Assembly: GCA_903852955.1 (NCBI GenBank)
Contig: CAINSH010000165.1
Span: 1 to 7,774, forward strand
Direction of reading: 5' to 3'
From: an uncultured Actinomycetes bacterium
GTDB taxonomy: Bacteria > Actinomycetota > Actinomycetes > Nanopelagicales > Nanopelagicaceae
DNA: 7,774 bases
Part shown: in pieces, positions 1 to 5,878 of the stretch
How positions within the stretch are numbered: position 1 is the stretch's first letter
Layout of the letters: each line of letters opens with the position of its first letter
Program-made: the position numbers and the translations under genes
The notes under the pieces: model-generated
What the model was told of the DNA's origin: nothing
Database searches by the model: none
Seen by the model: only the letters and a program-made list of their open reading frames with translations

Positions 1-68
1 GCCATGTGCAACTTCTTGCCATGAACTTCACTTCGCCATGTGCAACTTCTTGCCATGAACTTCACTTC
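1..68. repeat. Tandem repeat, 34 bp x 2 (perfect)
   Basis: Two identical 34-bp copies, each starting gccatgtgcaacttcttgcc, lie at 1-34 and 35-68. The array may continue beyond the window edge. On the minus strand each unit looks internally doubled: two related 17-mers that both end in CATGGC. The unit length is not a multiple of three and the array lies downstream of smpB, so it is probably intergenic or at the start of the next gene. Confidence 0.9.
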
Positions 69-226
69 TCTACGGATAACGCTAATTAACCGAAGTTAAT
101 TCCAACGCTTCCCGTGTGCGAATCGTCGCTGAATCGCACCCAAAAATTGGGCGAACTAGGCGGCGGTGCGTTAAGTGTAAGACATAAAACTGACTAGCCA
201 TAATCCAAGAAATTAAAGCTGGGGCA
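69..226. other. Intergenic region downstream of smpB; small inverted repeats, no gene seen
   Basis: No credible coding sequence or tRNA is visible. A tmRNA gene often lies next to smpB, but I found neither its usual 5' end nor an Ala-Ala tag reading frame here. Three small dyads are visible: aattaac/gttaatt around CGAA (84-101), which as minus-strand RNA is a C(UUCG)G tetraloop hairpin; GTGCGA/TCGCAC (116-139, 12-nt loop); and CCCAA/TTGGG (139-151). None is followed by a T tract on the minus strand, so none is a canonical intrinsic terminator. Confidence 0.5.
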
Positions 227-742
227 CTACTCCTCGTAACGCTTAGAAGCGCGCCCACTTTTGCCGGATGAGCCTCGAGAAACCACGCGCGCTACTTCTC
301 GATCGGCCTCACGAGACTTAATTGCTTCACGCTTATCATGAGCTTTCTTTCCGCGAGCAACGGCAATCTCTACCTTGGCTTTGCCATCTTTGAAATAAAG
401 TGAAAGCGGAACCAACGTAGTGCCCGAATCTTTTAACTTACCAATGAGCTTATTGAGTTCATTTTTGTGAACAAGAAGTTTTCGGTCACGTCGTGGCGTG
501 TGATTAGTCCACGTTCCTTCAGTGTATTCAGGAATGTGAACACCACTGAGCCAGAGTTCGCCATCAGTGATCATGGCAAAACCATCGATTAGTGACGCTC
601 GACCGAGTCGTAGTGATTTAACTTCTGTGCCAGTCAAAACCATTCCGCACTCAAAGACGTCATCAATTGAATAATCATGACGAGCCTTTTTATTTTGGGC
701 GATGACTTTACGGCCAACTTCTTTAACCATAACCGCAATCAC
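227..742 (-). CDS. smpB: SsrA-binding protein SmpB
   Basis: SmpB binds tmRNA and brings it to stalled ribosomes for trans-translation, which releases the ribosome and tags the nascent peptide for degradation. The 171-residue product shows the family landmarks in order: QNKKARHDY (about 16-24), [13 protein letters not shown] (38-50), the HIPEYTEG turn (69-76), [10 protein letters not shown] (84-93), TLVPLSLYF (109-117) and the GKKAHDKRE stretch (131-139). It ends in the long basic tail that reaches into the empty mRNA channel. I chose the GTG start at 742 because AAGGA lies 6 nt upstream; the ATG at 730 would start four codons later with poorer spacing. It follows ftsX after a 222-nt gap, so it may have its own promoter, although I saw no convincing -35/-10 pair. 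The family assignment is secure; the exact start is less so. Confidence 0.96.
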   Translation of the reverse strand: MIAVMVKEVGRKVIAQNKKARHDYSIDDVFECGMVLTGTEVKSLRLGRASLIDGFAMITDGELWLSGVHIPEYTEGTWTNHTPRRDRKLLVHKNELNKLIGKLKDSGTTLVPLSLYFKDGKAKVEIAVARGKKAHDKREAIKSREADREVARVVSRGSSGKSGRASKRYEE

Positions 743-760
743 CGCCCTTCCTTATTTGAA

Positions 761-783
761 AGATTTTGGAAAACTCAAAATCT
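761..783 (-). promoter_or_regulatory. Perfect 8-bp inverted repeat just upstream of smpB
   Basis: AGATTTTG and CAAAATCT form a perfect 8-bp stem with a 7-nt loop, ending about 18 nt upstream of the chosen smpB start. In minus-strand RNA the hairpin is followed by only a short run of T. It could be a weak terminator between ftsX and smpB, an RNA fold affecting smpB translation, or chance in AT-rich sequence. Confidence 0.3.
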
Positions 784-932
784 CTGTGCGCTAATCGATT
801 ACAGGGGTAATTCTCTCACTAGTTACTCCGACTAAGTCACGAATGTGGACTTCTAACATGAAACCACGTTTGATTCGGCGCAAGTTTGGCAATAAAAAGA
901 CTCTGGAACCCGACCTCGTGTATTAGGTAGAG

Positions 933-982
933 GAGAGATTTAGACACTCAGGTAGCCGAGAGATTTAGACCTTTAAGTAGCG
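933..982. repeat. Imperfect tandem repeat, 25 bp x 2, spanning the ftsX stop codon
   Basis: The copies at 933-957 and 958-982 share gagagatttagac and then diverge slightly before ending gtagc. The right-hand copy holds the real ftsX C terminus (codons for YLKV and the TAA at 965-967). The left-hand copy repeats this out of use as YLSV-stop, and a fainter third echo follows at about 921-932. The unit is not a multiple of three, in keeping with its position across and beyond a stop codon. Confidence 0.75.
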
Positions 983-1867
983 GCGAAGCGTAATTACGGA
1001 CGCAACAGTGGATACGAGTAGGCCGGTAGCTAATAAATATGCTGATGAAACCCAAACTTCGCCCCAACCAAAGAACTTTGTAAAGGAAAGAAGTGGCGCA
1101 ACTTTTGAATCAATCACACTCTTTAATGCGGCCAGTAGTCCGGTGGCAAGAGCCCAACCCACGATTGCTGAAATAATTCCTTCAAGAAGGAACGGAAGCT
1201 GAATTGACCAAGAAGATGCGCCAACAAGTTTCATAACGCCAGTTTCACGGCGCCGATTAAATGCAGCAATTCGTAGAGTGTTACTAATAAGCAATGCAGC
1301 TGTGAGTACTGAGGCTAAACCAACAAGAAGTGCACCATTTCTCAGAACACCTAATAGCTTAAAGAATTTCTCCAAAATACTTCGTTGGTCTTGGACTACA
1401 TCAACTCCTGGGCGACCAGAAAACGCACTAACAATTACAGCAAACTGAGTTGGGTCCTTTAATTTCACTCGAAACGATTCTGGCAATTGATCAGCAGTCA
1501 CGTTTGCCGCAATTGCTGAATCCTTGAACCGTTCTTGGAAGCGTGCATAAGCCTGTGATTGTGATTCATAAAATACAGATTCCACAACTGACATATCCTG
1601 AAGATCCTGCTGAATTGATAGTCGTTGATCAGACGAAACTAGTCCGCCTGCACATGAAGGTGAATCCGAGAGTGAGCCACAGAGAAAGACTGAAACTTCA
1701 ATCTTGTCGTACCAATAATCTTTCATCGCACCGACCTGCGCATTTGAAAGCAGGCCGATACCAAGCAAGGACAGTGAGATTGCTGTTGTGACGATGACTG
1801 CAAATGTCATAGTCATGTTGCGTCGGAGACCGATACCAACTTCGCTTAAGAGAAACCGTGCGCGCAT
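965..1867 (-). CDS. ftsX: Cell division protein FtsX
   Basis: FtsX is the membrane subunit of FtsEX, which sits at the division septum and switches on peptidoglycan hydrolases through its extracellular loop when FtsE hydrolyses ATP. The 300-residue protein has the standard layout: cytoplasmic N terminus, first membrane segment (about 20-41), a large extracellular domain (about 45-165), then three membrane segments (about 178-200, 224-248, 272-296) and a short basic end. The cytoplasmic loop RRRETGVMKLVGAS (205-218) is typical of the family. Cys63 and Cys72 in the extracellular domain could form a disulfide, as I recall for actinobacterial FtsX. The ATG at 1867 is preceded by AGGGAG and lies 11 nt after the ftsE stop, so the two genes are surely co-transcribed. 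The stop codon lies in an imperfect 25-bp tandem duplication. Confidence 0.97.
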   Translation of the reverse strand: MRARFLLSEVGIGLRRNMTMTFAVIVTTAISLSLLGIGLLSNAQVGAMKDYWYDKIEVSVFLCGSLSDSPSCAGGLVSSDQRLSIQQDLQDMSVVESVFYESQSQAYARFQERFKDSAIAANVTADQLPESFRVKLKDPTQFAVIVSAFSGRPGVDVVQDQRSILEKFFKLLGVLRNGALLVGLASVLTAALLISNTLRIAAFNRRRETGVMKLVGASSWSIQLPFLLEGIISAIVGWALATGLLAALKSVIDSKVAPLLSFTKFFGWGEVWVSSAYLLATGLLVSTVASVITLRRYLKV

Positions 1868-1878
1868 TCTTACTCCCT

Positions 1879-2568
1879 CTAACCGGTGTACCCATAGACA
1901 CCACGAACTTGGTCGCGGATTACATGGCCTAAATCTAACTCGATAACGCGCTTTCGCATTTGATCCACAATTCCTGCATCGTGTGTTGCCATCAAGACCG
2001 TAGTTCCCTCTCGGTTAATCCGGTCAAGAAGTTTCATAATTCCAACTGAAGTTGCTGGGTCAAGGTTTCCTGTTGGTTCATCCGCAATCAAAATTGGCGG
2101 ACGGCTTACGTAAGCACGAGCAATAGCCACGCGCTGTTGTTCACCACCTGAAATCTCTGAAGGCAATCGATCGCCCTTATCTTCAAGCCCAACAAGTTCT
2201 AGCACTTCTGGAACTTCACGATTGATTTCTTTTTGTGAATGTCCAAGCACGTGGAGTGCAAAAGCAACATTTTCAGTAATAGTTTTATTTGGAAGTAAGC
2301 GGAAATCTTGGAAAACAGTTCCAACTTGACGGCGAAGTTCAGGAACTTTGTGTGCGGCAAGAGTTCCTAAATCTTTTCCGGCCACATGGATTACTCCAGT
2401 TGTCGGACGTTCTTCACGCAAAATTAGACGAAGAAAAGTAGATTTACCTGAACCAGAAAGTCCTACTAGGAAAACAAACTCCCCTTTTACGATTTCTAGA
2501 TTGACGGTATCAAGTGCCGGTCGATCTTGACCTGGGTAGATCTTTGTGACGTTCTCAAAGCGAATCAT
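1879..2568 (-). CDS. ftsE: Cell division ATP-binding protein FtsE
   Basis: FtsE is the cytoplasmic ATPase partner of FtsX; ATP hydrolysis is transmitted through FtsX to cell-wall hydrolases during division. The 229-residue product is full length for the family. Visible motifs are Walker [10 protein letters not shown] (36-44), Q-loop Gln87 in [12 protein letters not shown], the ABC signature [14 protein letters not shown] (139-152), Walker [13 protein letters not shown] (159-170) and the H-loop His196 in ATHD. Leu37 in Walker A replaces the Pro or Ala often seen there, without touching the catalytic Lys42. I took the ATG at 2568 because GGGAG lies just upstream and [13 protein letters not shown] matches the usual FtsE beginning. 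A 20-residue upstream extension to 2628 is open, but it has no ribosome-binding site and does not look like FtsE. The 267-nt gap after prfB contains a repeat array and a dyad. Confidence 0.97.
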   Translation of the reverse strand: MIRFENVTKIYPGQDRPALDTVNLEIVKGEFVFLVGLSGSGKSTFLRLILREERPTTGVIHVAGKDLGTLAAHKVPELRRQVGTVFQDFRLLPNKTITENVAFALHVLGHSQKEINREVPEVLELVGLEDKGDRLPSEISGGEQQRVAIARAYVSRPPILIADEPTGNLDPATSVGIMKLLDRINREGTTVLMATHDAGIVDQMRKRVIELDLGHVIRDQVRGVYGYTG

Positions 2569-2624
2569 GTAAATCTCCCATTGCATCTGCAAGTCGGATA
2601 TCGGGGAACCCGCTCTTGGCCTGC

Positions 2625-2658
2625 CCATAGTTTATGTAAAACAGCGCGAAAACTATGG
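2625..2658 (-). promoter_or_regulatory. Candidate ftsE promoter region with a 9-bp operator-like dyad
   Basis: ccatagttt (2625-2633) and aaactatgg (2650-2658) are perfect inverted repeats separated by 16 nt. Read on the minus strand, the downstream arm contains TAAACT, which fits the actinobacterial -10 pattern TAnnnT and lies about 60 nt before the ftsE start. No good -35 is seen at the matching distance. The dyad could be an operator around this promoter, a hairpin, or coincidence. Confidence 0.3.
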
Positions 2659-2714
2659 ATGCGAGGGGGACTTAAGCGTAAGAAAATCGTGAGATTGTTC
2701 GCAAATGCACCCTT

Positions 2715-2802
2715 TCGGTAATTATCTCCAGGCAAATCGGTAATTATCTCCAGGCAAATCGGTAATTATCTCCAGGCAAATCGGTAGATAGGTTCAAGAA
2801 AA
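2715..2802. repeat. Tandem repeat, 22 bp x 3 perfect plus one decayed copy, prfB-ftsE gap
   Basis: Perfect copies beginning tcggtaattatctccaggca lie at 2715-2736, 2737-2758 and 2759-2780. A decayed copy (tcggtagatagg...) follows at 2781-2802, and a fainter echo (ttggtaggtatttcc) after it, on the prfB side. The unit is not a multiple of three, which fits a non-coding location. No obvious dyad or promoter lies inside the unit. Confidence 0.92.
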
Positions 2803-2835
2803 TTGGTAGGTATTTCCGCGGACCATTACTGGAAA

Positions 2836-3936
2836 TTAGGAGCTTCGGCGCCAGCGGATTCCCGCTTCGATGAATTCATCGATTTCACCATTTAGAACTG
2901 CTGATGTATTTCCTGTTTCAAAATCAGTGCGCAAATCCTTAACCATTTGATACGGGGCTAAAACATACGAACGCATCTGATTTCCCCATGATCCAGAGTT
3001 GTCACCTTTAAGTGCGTTGATCTTTGCTTGTTCTTCTTGGCGTCGACGTTCAAGTAATTTTGATTGCAGTACTGCCATTGCGGTTGCTTTATTTTGAATT
3101 TGAGAGCGTTCATTTTGGCAAGAGACAACAATGCCTGTAGGTATGTGCGTTAAACGCACGGCGGAATCAGTTGTATTCACACCCTGCCCACCGGGACCTG
3201 ATGAACGATAAACATCCACTCGTACTTCTTTTTCATCAATTTCAACGTGATCGCTTTGATCAACGACCGGTACAACTTCAACACCTGCAAAAGATGTATG
3301 ACGGCGACTTTGACTATCAAATGGCGAAATTCTCACTAACCGATGTGTGCCTTGTTCTACAGACAAAGTGCCGTAGGCATAAGGAGCGGTTACTCGAAAA
3401 GTTGTTGATTTAATCCCAGCTTCTTCTGCATAAGAAGTTTCAAGTACGTCAACTTTGAAATTATGTCTTTCGCAGTAACGTAAATACATGCGCATAATCA
3501 TTTCGGCCCAGTCGGCCGCTTCAACCCCACCCGCTTCAGAGCGAATAGTTATGAGCGCATCACGATCATCATATTCACCGTTAAGAAGTGTTTGAACTTC
3601 TAGTTCACCAATTGATTTCTTAACAGCATCTAGTTCTTTTTCAGCATCGGCGATTCCTGATCCATCCGGTTCACTTGCCGCTAATTCAAAAAGAATTGGC
3701 AGATCTTCGACACGTTGACGCAGACTTGAGAGTTTTGCAATTTCGGATTGAACCCGTGAAAGCCGACTTGTTATCTTTTGCGCACTCTCCGGGTCGTCCC
3801 AAAGATTCGGAACCCCTGCCTCTTCCTCTAACTCTGCCGCTTGTTTACGCAGCTTAGGAAGATCTAAAACCTTCTCAATAGATACAAGGGTGGCATCAAC
3901 TTCGTTAATCTCTAATTGATATTCACGCGCCGCCAT
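2836..3936 (-). CDS. prfB: Peptide chain release factor 2 (RF2)
   Basis: RF2 recognises UGA and UAA in the ribosomal A site and triggers peptide release. The 366-residue protein has a helical N-terminal domain (about 1-110), the SPF anticodon-like tripeptide at 204-206 in [15 protein letters not shown], and the catalytic GGQ at 249-251 in [20 protein letters not shown] separates it from RF1, which has PxT. The frame is open from the ATG at 3936 with no in-frame UGA near codon 26, so the programmed +1 frameshift that autoregulates prfB in E. coli is absent. No Shine-Dalgarno precedes the ATG. Instead TATCCT ends 6 nt before it, as expected for a leaderless transcript. The gene starts 18 nt after the TadG-like gene and heads the conserved prfB-ftsE-ftsX-smpB order. 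Confidence 0.97.
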   Translation of the reverse strand: MAAREYQLEINEVDATLVSIEKVLDLPKLRKQAAELEEEAGVPNLWDDPESAQKITSRLSRVQSEIAKLSSLRQRVEDLPILFELAASEPDGSGIADAEKELDAVKKSIGELEVQTLLNGEYDDRDALITIRSEAGGVEAADWAEMIMRMYLRYCERHNFKVDVLETSYAEEAGIKSTTFRVTAPYAYGTLSVEQGTHRLVRISPFDSQSRRHTSFAGVEVVPVVDQSDHVEIDEKEVRVDVYRSSGPGGQGVNTTDSAVRLTHIPTGIVVSCQNERSQIQNKATAMAVLQSKLLERRRQEEQAKINALKGDNSGSWGNQMRSYVLAPYQMVKDLRTDFETGNTSAVLNGEIDEFIEAGIRWRRSS

Positions 3937-3942
3937 GAGGCA

Positions 3943-3948
3943 AGGATA
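3943..3948 (-). promoter_or_regulatory. Candidate -10 element for leaderless prfB transcription
   Basis: On the minus strand TATCCT (a TAnnnT -10) is followed by exactly six bases and then the prfB ATG. Transcription would therefore begin at or next to the A of the start codon, the leaderless geometry common in Actinobacteria. The absence of any Shine-Dalgarno supports this. The -35 region lies inside the end of the upstream gene and is unconvincing (GAATTC at 17-bp spacing). Confidence 0.4.
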
Positions 3949-3954
3949 GCCGAA

Positions 3955-4587
3955 TCAGTGAAGGCGAATTCCAAAGAGGTAGAAACCCTCTTGTACTTGA
4001 TTAGTGCTTGCCGCTGAAGAAGTAAGAAGCGCTGAATTCATTGAAGAAAATGGGAGTGTGAATGGAAAGATCACCTTGGCATTTGTAGAAATCGAAACAG
4101 ATGTGCCATCACATGAAAAATCAGTCAATGAAATCCTTTGTAGTTCGTGCCGCTTTAAAGCCGTGTCATCCTCACTCCAGTTCTGAAGTTCTAGAAGCAC
4201 ATCAAAACTAGCTTGCTGGCAATCGATTGGAATGGCCGGGTGGTCTCGCTTATTTAATAGAGCTAAAGGAGTAGTGAGCATTGATCCTTTGCCGGTGTAA
4301 TAAGAATCTCGATCTAAAGTATGTACTCCCCGCATCACAGCTGCCTCTGTTGCCTGAGCTAAAGAGCGCTTAGCCACCATTATGGCTGACACGTCAGTCA
4401 TTACCATTAGGGAAGCAACGGTAATAACGAAAAGAGCAATAATTACTACGCTCAATGATCCATCTTCTTCTCGGAAAGCTTGTAAACATTTTTTCTTAAA
4501 GATTCTTCGCATAACGCTTTCGCGATGACCGTTGATCATACTTATTTGGATGGGCTGAGTTATTTCCATGGGCTGAGTTATTTCCAT
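3955..4587 (-). CDS. TadG-like pilus assembly / secretion pseudopilin
   Basis: This is probably a minor pseudopilin of a Tad (Flp) system, anchored in the membrane with an exported C-terminal domain. Counted from the ATG at 4587 (210 residues) it has a basic leader ending REEDG (39-43), a hydrophobic segment (about 44-65), then MVAKRSLAQATEAAVMRG (70-87), which resembles the post-membrane helix of TadG-like proteins, and an exported domain with two cysteines (Cys123 in IPIDC, Cys159 in DFSC) that may pair. The start is uncertain. Codons 1-12 are the duplicated hexapeptide MEITQP, and methionines at 17 and 26 (MRRIFKKK) are alternatives that still precede the leader. The ATG at 4587 overlaps the upstream stop by 10 nt, which favours translational coupling. 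The gene closes the cassette and ends 18 nt before prfB. I recognise the family broadly but cannot give a proven function. Confidence 0.75.
   Translation of the reverse strand: MEITQPMEITQPIQISMINGHRESVMRRIFKKKCLQAFREEDGSLSVVIIALFVITVASLMVMTDVSAIMVAKRSLAQATEAAVMRGVHTLDRDSYYTGKGSMLTTPLALLNKRDHPAIPIDCQQASFDVLLELQNWSEDDTALKRHELQRISLTDFSCDGTSVSISTNAKVIFPFTLPFSSMNSALLTSSAASTNQVQEGFYLFGIRLH
4552..4587. repeat. In-frame tandem repeat, 18 bp x 2, at the TadE/TadG gene overlap
   Basis: Two perfect copies of gggctgagttatttccat lie at 4552-4569 and 4570-4587, with decayed echoes on both sides. On the minus strand each encodes MEITQP in the TadG-like frame, giving two stacked in-frame ATG codons. In the other frame the upstream copy contains the stop of the TadE-like gene. 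The unit is a multiple of three. Confidence 0.85.
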
Positions 4588-5198
4588 GGGCTTATATTTT
4601 CTTGCGCCGATGCCTGCACTCTTCGTTGAGTTTGTGAGTCGACATATGAAATTGTCAATCGAATTCGGCTATTTGCCGATAAACAAGGTAGGCGCGAACA
4701 TTCATACGTCGCTGAAAGAGTTTGTAACTCTTCTTCAGAAAGGCCAAGATGTTTAGCAATTAGCTGAACCGCCTGTTGTGAAACGACTCGTCCTGCATAG
4801 TCGTTATCGCTTGCGACATAGGCGCGCACGCCTTCACGTGCAAGAGTTCGAATCACGGCTTCGTTTCCACTTAATGAGGCAAAACTGTTGAGGTAAATAA
4901 AGATTGGTATAAAAAGTGGGATCGCCAGGGCGACGAACTCCACTACAGCGCTACCTGATTCATCGCGCAATGAGTTATGTGCCGGAAGGAGTAATCGTTT
5001 AGCGCAGGCAGTAAGAGATTTAACGCAAGCAGTAGGAGATTTAGCGCAGGCAGTAAGAGATTTAACGCAGGCAGTAAGAGATTTAATGCAGGCAGTAAGA
5101 AATTTGCTCAGAGCGGTAAAACAATCGAGGCAAAGGGTCTGCGTGTTAATCCAACCGCTATACAAGTTCCTTGCCAGCTTAAATTTGTGATGGTTCAT
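4578..5198 (-). CDS. TadE-like pseudopilin with a long cysteine-heptad leader
   Basis: The C-terminal 125 residues form a TadE-like pseudopilin. RDESG is followed by SAVVEF, the class III prepilin pattern with cleavage after Gly82 and Glu at +5 (Glu87). Then come a membrane segment (about 85-105), a helix with LAREGVRAYVAS, and an exported part with two cysteines (CSRLPC). TadE proteins are minor pilins needed for Tad pilus or related secretion. The leader is unusually long, about 82 residues, and contains five repeats of the form LTAC(V/A/I)KS (about 34-68), encoded by a 21-bp tandem array. The ATG at 5198 has AAGGGCG a few bases upstream and lies 21 nt after the previous stop. No ATG occurs between the repeats and the TadE domain, so the repeats are probably translated unless a GTG or TTG is used. 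Leader function is unknown and may be nil. Confidence 0.78.
   Translation of the reverse strand: MNHHKFKLARNLYSGWINTQTLCLDCFTALSKFLTACIKSLTACVKSLTACAKSPTACVKSLTACAKRLLLPAHNSLRDESGSAVVEFVALAIPLFIPIFIYLNSFASLSGNEAVIRTLAREGVRAYVASDNDYAGRVVSQQAVQLIAKHLGLSEEELQTLSATYECSRLPCLSANSRIRLTISYVDSQTQRRVQASAQENISPWK
5002..5106. repeat. In-frame tandem repeat, 21 bp x 5, in the TadE-like leader
   Basis: Five near-identical copies, typified by gcgcaggcagtaagagattt plus a, run from 5002 to 5106. Decayed copies are visible on both flanks (4981-5001 and 5107-5127). On the minus strand each encodes seven residues of the form LTACxKS. Differences between copies are single bases, several changing V, A or I and one L to P. 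The unit is a multiple of three, so copy number can change without breaking the frame. Confidence 0.93.
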
Positions 5199-5219
5199 AT
5201 ATCGCCCTTGAATTTCGCA

Positions 5220-5624
5220 CTAGTTCAAATTTTCCACAACGGCCGCCCCGTTTACTTCAACAATTGCTTTGCCGCCAAGTAGGGCTAACAGCCCAGGGAC
5301 TAGTTGAGGCAATGTGTCTTTGCGACGGGAGATTAAAACCTTCATGTGCGCAAAAGGGTCTGGTGAATCTAATTCGATAATCTGATCGGAACTTGCAAAC
5401 TGTCCACTAATTGCACGCACAGTTGCATCGGCCTGGGCCAAAGAAAGATCAGCATTTCGAAGATTAGTGGCGACGATTACTTCAATTGCCATCAGAAATA
5501 GAAGTAGTAAGGGAATTAGCACTAATGCACTCTCAACATTTCCATCTTCTTCCCGCAATCTCTTATTCATTGCGCCGTCCCGCAATCTCTTATTCATTGC
5601 GCCGTCCCGCAATCTCTTAATCAT
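5220..5624 (-). CDS. TadE-family-like pseudopilin (second, shorter)
   Basis: This short exported protein (134 residues) has a basic leader ending REEDG (24-28), followed by NVESALV and a hydrophobic segment (about 34-53). This resembles actinobacterial TadE-like pseudopilins, although the acidic residue is Glu at +3 rather than +5. The remainder (LRNADLSLAQADATVRAI onward) is small and lacks cysteines. An upstream extension in this frame reaches 5744 but overlaps the pilin gene completely, so I start at the ATG at 5624, only 2 nt after the pilin stop. Three in-frame ATGs at codons 1, 10 and 19 arise from a 27-bp repeat; the first or third could be used, and none has a strong ribosome-binding site. 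Translational coupling to the pilin gene is likely. The role is inferred from the leader and neighbours, not from a recognised domain. Confidence 0.72.
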   Translation of the reverse strand: MIKRLRDGAMNKRLRDGAMNKRLREEDGNVESALVLIPLLLLFLMAIEVIVATNLRNADLSLAQADATVRAISGQFASSDQIIELDSPDPFAHMKVLISRRKDTLPQLVPGLLALLGGKAIVEVNGAAVVENLN

Positions 5625-5626
5625 TG
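5552..5626. repeat. In-frame tandem repeat, 27 bp x 2.8, at the start of the second TadE-like gene
   Basis: Two perfect 27-bp copies (5552-5578, 5579-5605), each starting cccgcaatctcttattcatt, are followed by a partial copy with one mismatch (5606-5626). On the minus strand the unit encodes MNKRLRDGA, and the first copy reads MIKRLRDGA. The array stacks three in-frame start codons. The unit is a multiple of three. Confidence 0.93.
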
Positions 5627-5860
5627 TTAGCGAATGCCATTCATGGCATCTAGTGAGTTTTTCAAAATGGCAGTCAGACGTGGTGCGGCTATTGTCCAGA
5701 TCGCGGTTACAAGACCAGTAGTCATCAATACAACTAAAACCCAACCGGGAACGTCGCCTTGTTCATCGCTGAATTTTCCATGGAACTTCTTGGTTAGACC
5801 TGATAGTCCAGTTCGAAAACCGATCTCTGCCTTCACGTAGGTTTTGATTATCTGCTTCAT
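5627..5860 (-). CDS. Small pilin-like membrane protein (GDVPGWV type)
   Basis: This is a 77-residue protein with a basic N terminus (about 1-30), the motif SDEQG (31-35), then GDVPGWVLVVLMTTGLVTAIW, a single membrane segment (about 38-58), and a short C-terminal helix. I know this GDVPGWV family from actinobacterial Tad-type loci next to TadE-like genes, so it is probably the major pilin or a structural pseudopilin, processed after Gly35 by analogy. It lacks the Glu at +5 of classical Flp pilins (Trp is there), so cleavage is not certain. The start is strongly supported: AAAGGAGA lies 5 nt upstream of the ATG at 5860. It heads the cassette and its stop is 2 nt before the next gene. High expression relative to the others would fit a major pilin and the strong ribosome-binding site, but this is inference. 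Confidence 0.75.
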   Translation of the reverse strand: MKQIIKTYVKAEIGFRTGLSGLTKKFHGKFSDEQGDVPGWVLVVLMTTGLVTAIWTIAAPRLTAILKNSLDAMNGIR

Positions 5861-5878
5861 TACTTCTCCTTTTTCTAA

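Noticed and set aside
1..226. Possible tmRNA (ssrA) gene downstream of smpB
   Set aside because: No recognisable tmRNA 5' end, CCA-type 3' end, tRNA-like arm or Ala-Ala tag frame on either strand; only small weak dyads.
859..927. 22-codon plus-strand frame MKPRLIRRKF... between ftsX and smpB
   Set aside because: Very short, no ribosome-binding site, opposite to all genes, no recognisable family.
2569..2628. 20-residue N-terminal extension of FtsE
   Set aside because: No ribosome-binding site at 2628, while GGGAG precedes the ATG at 2568 that gives the standard FtsE start.
933..5626. Shared AGAGATTTA-like core in the 25-bp and 21-bp units, and a related AAGAGATTG in the 27-bp unit
   Set aside because: Nine or fewer AT-rich bases, present on different strands, and absent from the other arrays; probably chance, not a common repeat family.
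5625..5744. 40-residue N-terminal extension of the second TadE-like gene
   Set aside because: It lies wholly inside the pilin gene in another frame and has no pilin-leader character; the ATG at 5624 is 2 nt after the pilin stop.
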